Assembly: GCA_041396985.1 (NCBI GenBank)
Contig: JAWKXO010000002.1
Span: 445,501 to 509,500 of the forward strand
From: Emcibacteraceae bacterium
GTDB taxonomy: Bacteria > Pseudomonadota > Alphaproteobacteria > Sphingomonadales > Emcibacteraceae
Direction: 5' to 3'
Length of the DNA stretch: 64,000 bases
In this document: positions 60,753-64,000 of the stretch, piece by piece
How positions within the stretch are numbered: the first letter of the stretch is position 1
How the letters are laid out: each line of letters opens with the position of its first letter
Program-made: the position numbers and the translations under genes
Notes under the pieces: model-generated
What the model was told of the DNA's origin: nothing
The model's database searches: none
Seen by the model: the letters and a program-made list of their open reading frames with translations, nothing else

Positions 60753-62893
60753 AACGTCCCTTGAAGGGTTAACTGATACACGCGTTGTGATGAAGCTTTT
60801 CTAAGCTCGTTATAATCAACAACGCCATTTGAAATATTTCCAACATATTTTGTTAAGTGATAGCCATTCTTAGCTTTCAGAATGTTTTTAAGGTCGAATC
60901 TTAGTTTCATATCTCCAAATACTTTTTGTTCAATATATAATGAAGCTTTTGGATTAACTGTTTTTTCCCAATGTTCTATGACGTCTGTCCTGAAGCCGAT
61001 ACCATTCATAGGTGCTTTATTTGTTATGTTAAATCCATATGATGTCCCTTGCTCAACCATATCATGTTGGAAAGTGATCAACCATTCATGCTTTTGTTTA
61101 TATTCGATCGGACGATGCAAAAGTGTGAACGGATCAAGTACATCGGTTTCACGTAATATATATTTACCACTGATAATAGCATTTGGAAGCTCAATTGCTT
61201 TCAGCCGCCAGCTACCGTTAAATTCTACACCATATTCTTTGGCATTACCAATATTGCCTGGAAGCGACAGTACAGCCATCTGGTAATCATTTGTTGGATT
61301 TGCAATTGGATCGGGCTTGCCAATTTTTGCAATATGGTCACGGATTTTATTATAAAAACCCTTGATAGATATTGATCCCTGATCGTCTACAAATCTGTTT
61401 TCATATGCAACTGAAAACTCCCAGGTATCTTCCGGACGAAGTAGAGGGTTACCGGCATCGACTTCATTATCTTCTACGTCAAATTTATTTCCGAAATCTC
61501 CAAAATCCAGCTGGCTGATTTTTCTTTCAACCGTTACACGGATCTGATTTTGTTCATCTACGTCATAGCGAAGGTTCATACGTGGTTTTAGGTAGAAGAA
61601 ATTCCGGCTAAAATCCGGGTTCGCGGCATTGATATTATCTTTTTGCGTAATTTCAGACCATTCTGCATTCAATGAACTTTGTAAAGAGACATTAGGTGAG
61701 AATGTGTAGTTATGACTACCAAATGCCTGAAAGCGAACTTCCTGAACGCCAATATCGCTTCGTGTATTTGGATTAACGACACCAGTCGCGTTTCTGCTAG
61801 TGTTGGTTGTTCTAACATCATTAATGGCGACTTCACCACCGACCTCAATAGTATGCTTTTCAGCAAATGTGTTGGTTAAGGATGAACGTATGATTTTTTC
61901 ACCATGGTCGCGCTCAGAAAAATTTGAACTTGTCGTGGCAAGTGTTGCACCATTTAATGCCCCTTGGAATAGCGTATCCCAATCATGCACCCCATGATTT
62001 ATCACAAACAATGTTTTAAGAAGTCCAAGGTCTTCAAAACGGTGTTGGTAATCCCCCCCGAATTCCCAATGGAAAGGCCTGTGCTCACGATCCCTCACAA
62101 CCAGGCGGGTATTATTGGCCAGAACAAGATTCTGATGATCTGTTTCGATTGTATCATCACCATCAAACTCCAGCTGACCATTAAGGCGGAAAATATCACC
62201 ATTTTCTGCATTATATTCAAGGTTGCTGTTTAAGAATAATTTTTTCCGGTCTTTATTGCTACTTAAAGCATTACTTTGTGCCAGAGCACCAACGTTATTA
62301 TAAATTGTATCGGCAAAATTCTGGCGTGTTTCCTCGAAAGCAAAATCAGCACCAAATAAATATTTTAAATTACCGGTTTCACCAGTGTGGGTTACTTTTG
62401 CAAGCGGATCAACACCGCCCCCTTCTACATAGGCACCACCCGCCGTCCATACTGTATTGGATTTTGAAGCATTTGCTTTCATAACAACATTGATAATCAA
62501 GCCCTCACTTTGTACGTCAAGACCGGCTTTTGTACCACGGATTAATTCAATATGACTTACCTGACTTGCCTGAATACGTTTCAGTTGAAGACCAAGAGAA
62601 TTTGCTTTGCCTGAAATTCTTTTTCCGTCTATCAAAATTTGGTCCCCATCGGAGCCAAATCCGCGAACGCGGCGGCCAGTGAGCTCTTCATCCGCTTGTG
62701 CCAGAAGTGCTGCAGTGCCCGGTACGCTACGGAGCATATCATGCAGAGTAATTGGTTTAAACTGTGTAAAATAGCTCTCTTCATAGACGACGGTAGAGGA
62801 ATTATCATCCGATGTAGCTTGTTGTGCCAATGCTGTCGTTGACATTAGAGTTGCTAACGACAAGGCAATAATAGATTTATTGGAAAATACCAC
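60749..62893 (-). CDS. TonB-dependent outer-membrane receptor
   Basis: 714 residues with a GTG start at 62893 and AGGAGA upstream. Signal peptide 'ALSLATLMSTTALAQQ'. The plug domain at ~40-150 has 'PITLHDMLRSVPGTAALLAQ', 'RRVRGFGSDGDQILIDGKRI' and 'SHIELIRGTKAGLDVQSEG'. A 22-strand barrel ends in 'LTLQGTF' with the terminal Phe. It takes up a ligand such as a siderophore, polysaccharide or cofactor. No ligand-specific motif or adjacent transporter identifies it. The promoter region carries a palindrome and a Fur-like sequence. Confidence 0.92.
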   Translation of the reverse strand: MVFSNKSIIALSLATLMSTTALAQQATSDDNSSTVVYEESYFTQFKPITLHDMLRSVPGTAALLAQADEELTGRRVRGFGSDGDQILIDGKRISGKANSLGLQLKRIQASQVSHIELIRGTKAGLDVQSEGLIINVVMKANASKSNTVWTAGGAYVEGGGVDPLAKVTHTGETGNLKYLFGADFAFEETRQNFADTIYNNVGALAQSNALSSNKDRKKLFLNSNLEYNAENGDIFRLNGQLEFDGDDTIETDHQNLVLANNTRLVVRDREHRPFHWEFGGDYQHRFEDLGLLKTLFVINHGVHDWDTLFQGALNGATLATTSSNFSERDHGEKIIRSSLTNTFAEKHTIEVGGEVAINDVRTTNTSRNATGVVNPNTRSDIGVQEVRFQAFGSHNYTFSPNVSLQSSLNAEWSEITQKDNINAANPDFSRNFFYLKPRMNLRYDVDEQNQIRVTVERKISQLDFGDFGNKFDVEDNEVDAGNPLLRPEDTWEFSVAYENRFVDDQGSISIKGFYNKIRDHIAKIGKPDPIANPTNDYQMAVLSLPGNIGNAKEYGVEFNGSWRLKAIELPNAIISGKYILRETDVLDPFTLLHRPIEYKQKHEWLITFQHDMVEQGTSYGFNITNKAPMNGIGFRTDVIEHWEKTVNPKASLYIEQKVFGDMKLRFDLKNILKAKNGYHLTKYVGNISNGVVDYNELRKASSQRVYQLTLQGTF

Positions 62894-63296
62894 TGAGTTC
62901 TCCTCACTTCACTTAAGTTATTATATTTACTGTTTGATGTATATATAACGATTTGTTTATGTATGCAGTGCGTACATTTATTAAGAATCATTGTCAATAT
63001 AATTTTTGGAACGTAATATCATAACGCTATATACTCGTCTAGCTAGAAAGTGATCTTATTAGACTAAAGATTATATTGTTTCTAATTTTAACCTAGTTAC
63101 TTACTAATATAAGGTATATTAATAGAATAAATTACTAACATGGAAGCATTTTTGGTTAATTGTACTAATCAAATTAAAAATTATGTTAAAAATAAAAAAA
63201 CAAACTGAATTTTTTTATGGTAGGCTTCATAAGAATATTAAGGGGAAGACTTCTGATTATTGAAACGATAAATGTTAAAAATTTCGGTCAAATTTA
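62894..63296. other. Divergent intergenic region, 403 bp
   Basis: AT-rich. The part near the TonB receptor carries the promoter, the palindrome (62959-62977) and the Fur-like sequence. The rest, towards the oxidoreductase, shows no clear promoter or small gene. Confidence 0.55.
62959..62977 (-). promoter_or_regulatory. Palindromic operator in the TonB-receptor promoter
   Basis: ATGTATGCAGTGCGTACAT pairs at 8 of 9 positions around its centre. It overlaps the presumed -10 of a promoter whose -35, TTGACA, is at 62992-62997. A Fur-box-like AAGAATCATTGTC (62983-62995; 10 of 13 of GATAATCATTATC) overlaps the -35. Confidence 0.45.
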
Positions 63297-64000
63297 ATGA
63301 CGGCTAGAATCAAAAATACCATTAAAACAACAACATGTTATATGTGTGCCTGTCGTTGTGGCATTAATGTGCATCTAAAAGACGGACGAGTGAAATATAT
63401 TGAAGGGAATCCTGACCACCCTGTGAACAAAGGAGTTCTTTGCGCCAAAGGGTCCGCGGGTATCATGCAGCATTATTCGCCGGCCCGCCTGACGTCACCT
63501 CTTAAAAGAGTGGGGCCAAGGGGAAGCGGTGAATTTGAAGAAATTTCATGGGATGAGGCCATGGAAATTGCGACCGGGAAGCTTAGAGCTGTTCGTGAAA
63601 AAGACCCCAAGCGCTTGGCATTTTTTACCGGACGCGATCAAAGTCAGGCGCTTACCGGATGGTTCTCAGCCAAATTTGGTACCCATAATTACGCGGCCCA
63701 TGGTGGTTTCTGTTCGGTAAATATGGCCGCTGCAGGTCTTTATACGATTGGGGGGTCATTCTGGGAATTTGGGGAGCCGGATTGGCATAAGACAAAATAT
63801 TTCATGATGTTTGGTGTTGCGGAAGATCATGACAGTAACCCGATTAAAAAGGGTATTGGCACCATTAAATCCCGTATTGGGACAAAATATGTATCGGTTA
63901 ATCCGGTGCAGTCAGGCTATGCGGCAATTGCCGATGAATGGCTCGGTATAAGGCCGGGTACAGACGGTTTGTTTATCGGGGCATTGATTTCCGAGCTTTT
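63297..64000 (+). CDS. Molybdopterin oxidoreductase, N-terminal part (SoeA / formate-dehydrogenase type), cut by window end
   Basis: 234 residues are visible and the frame is open at base 64000. The [4Fe-4S] motif is 'TTTCYMCACRCGINVHLKDG' with the last Cys in 'GVLCAKGSAGIMQHYSPAR'. 'RLAFFTGRDQSQALTGWFSA' and 'GGFCSVNMAAAGLYTIGGSF' belong to the molybdopterin-guanine-dinucleotide domain, the latter placing a Cys near the metal. The sequence is most like the membrane-bound sulfite dehydrogenase SoeA or a related DMSO-reductase-family enzyme. There is no strong ribosome site before ATG 63297. Partners should lie just beyond the window. Confidence 0.8.
   Translation, partial: MTARIKNTIKTTTCYMCACRCGINVHLKDGRVKYIEGNPDHPVNKGVLCAKGSAGIMQHYSPARLTSPLKRVGPRGSGEFEEISWDEAMEIATGKLRAVREKDPKRLAFFTGRDQSQALTGWFSAKFGTHNYAAHGGFCSVNMAAAGLYTIGGSFWEFGEPDWHKTKYFMMFGVAEDHDSNPIKKGIGTIKSRIGTKYVSVNPVQSGYAAIADEWLGIRPGTDGLFIGALISEL

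Noticed and set aside
1..64000. CRISPR arrays, tRNA, rRNA, transposase or prophage genes
   Set aside because: No regularly spaced repeats, no tRNA-like folds and no recognisable transposase or phage proteins were seen.

Overview
The window looks like the chromosome of a low-G+C, probably marine, heterotrophic alphaproteobacterium. The evidence is a TIGR02186-type membrane protein next to a TauE exporter, a CycM-like membrane-anchored cytochrome c, the block SRP RNA-dnaX-ybaB-recR, the M17 peptidase/MarR/NlpC block, and many beta-oxidation and amino-acid catabolism genes. No genus can be named from the sequence alone. I see no tRNA, rRNA, CRISPR array, insertion sequence or prophage. Nearly every base is in a gene or a short spacer.

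Layout. 1-7 kb: tail of an aminotransferase, DUF481 and YceI envelope proteins, and a three-gene fatty-acid beta-oxidation operon (acyl-CoA dehydrogenase, thiolase, multifunctional FadB type). 7-13 kb: TauE/SafE exporter with TIGR02186 partner, M24 aminopeptidase, 3-hydroxyisobutyryl-CoA hydrolase, pseudouridine synthase. 13-15 kb: APC permease with dimethylarginine hydrolase. 15-21 kb: complete tripartite RND efflux operon. 21-27 kb: ferredoxin, Lrp regulator, a 48-residue unannotated protein, serine deaminase and PutA, with an Lrp-like operator before putA.

28.9-41 kb is visibly richer in G+C than the rest. It holds a sugar-type ABC importer without an ATPase gene, a phosphoribosyltransferase, several small enzymes, and a methylthioadenosine salvage operon whose isomerase is fused to a rhodanese domain. 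Within it lies a very AT-rich TIR-domain gene (35.1-36.1 kb), followed by an orphan C-terminal scrap of a second PLP sulfur-amino-acid enzyme. That is the most mosaic part of the window and the best place to look for a recently acquired or defence-related function.

41.7-44.5 kb: an exported flavin amine oxidase, a small cytochrome c and an exported RidA protein form a likely periplasmic amine-oxidation unit. 44.8-56 kb: moaA, the recR/ybaB/dnaX/SRP RNA block, nudC, pheA, cycM, NlpC/MarR/M17, a GST and a membrane protein. 56-64 kb: two tandem APC permeases, an exported M20 amidohydrolase, a TonB-dependent receptor with a palindromic promoter, and the start of a molybdopterin oxidoreductase cut off by the window end.

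Together the genes describe an organism living on amino acids, peptides, fatty acids and nucleosides, with respiratory c-type cytochromes. All functional calls rest on motifs read by eye, not on database searches.
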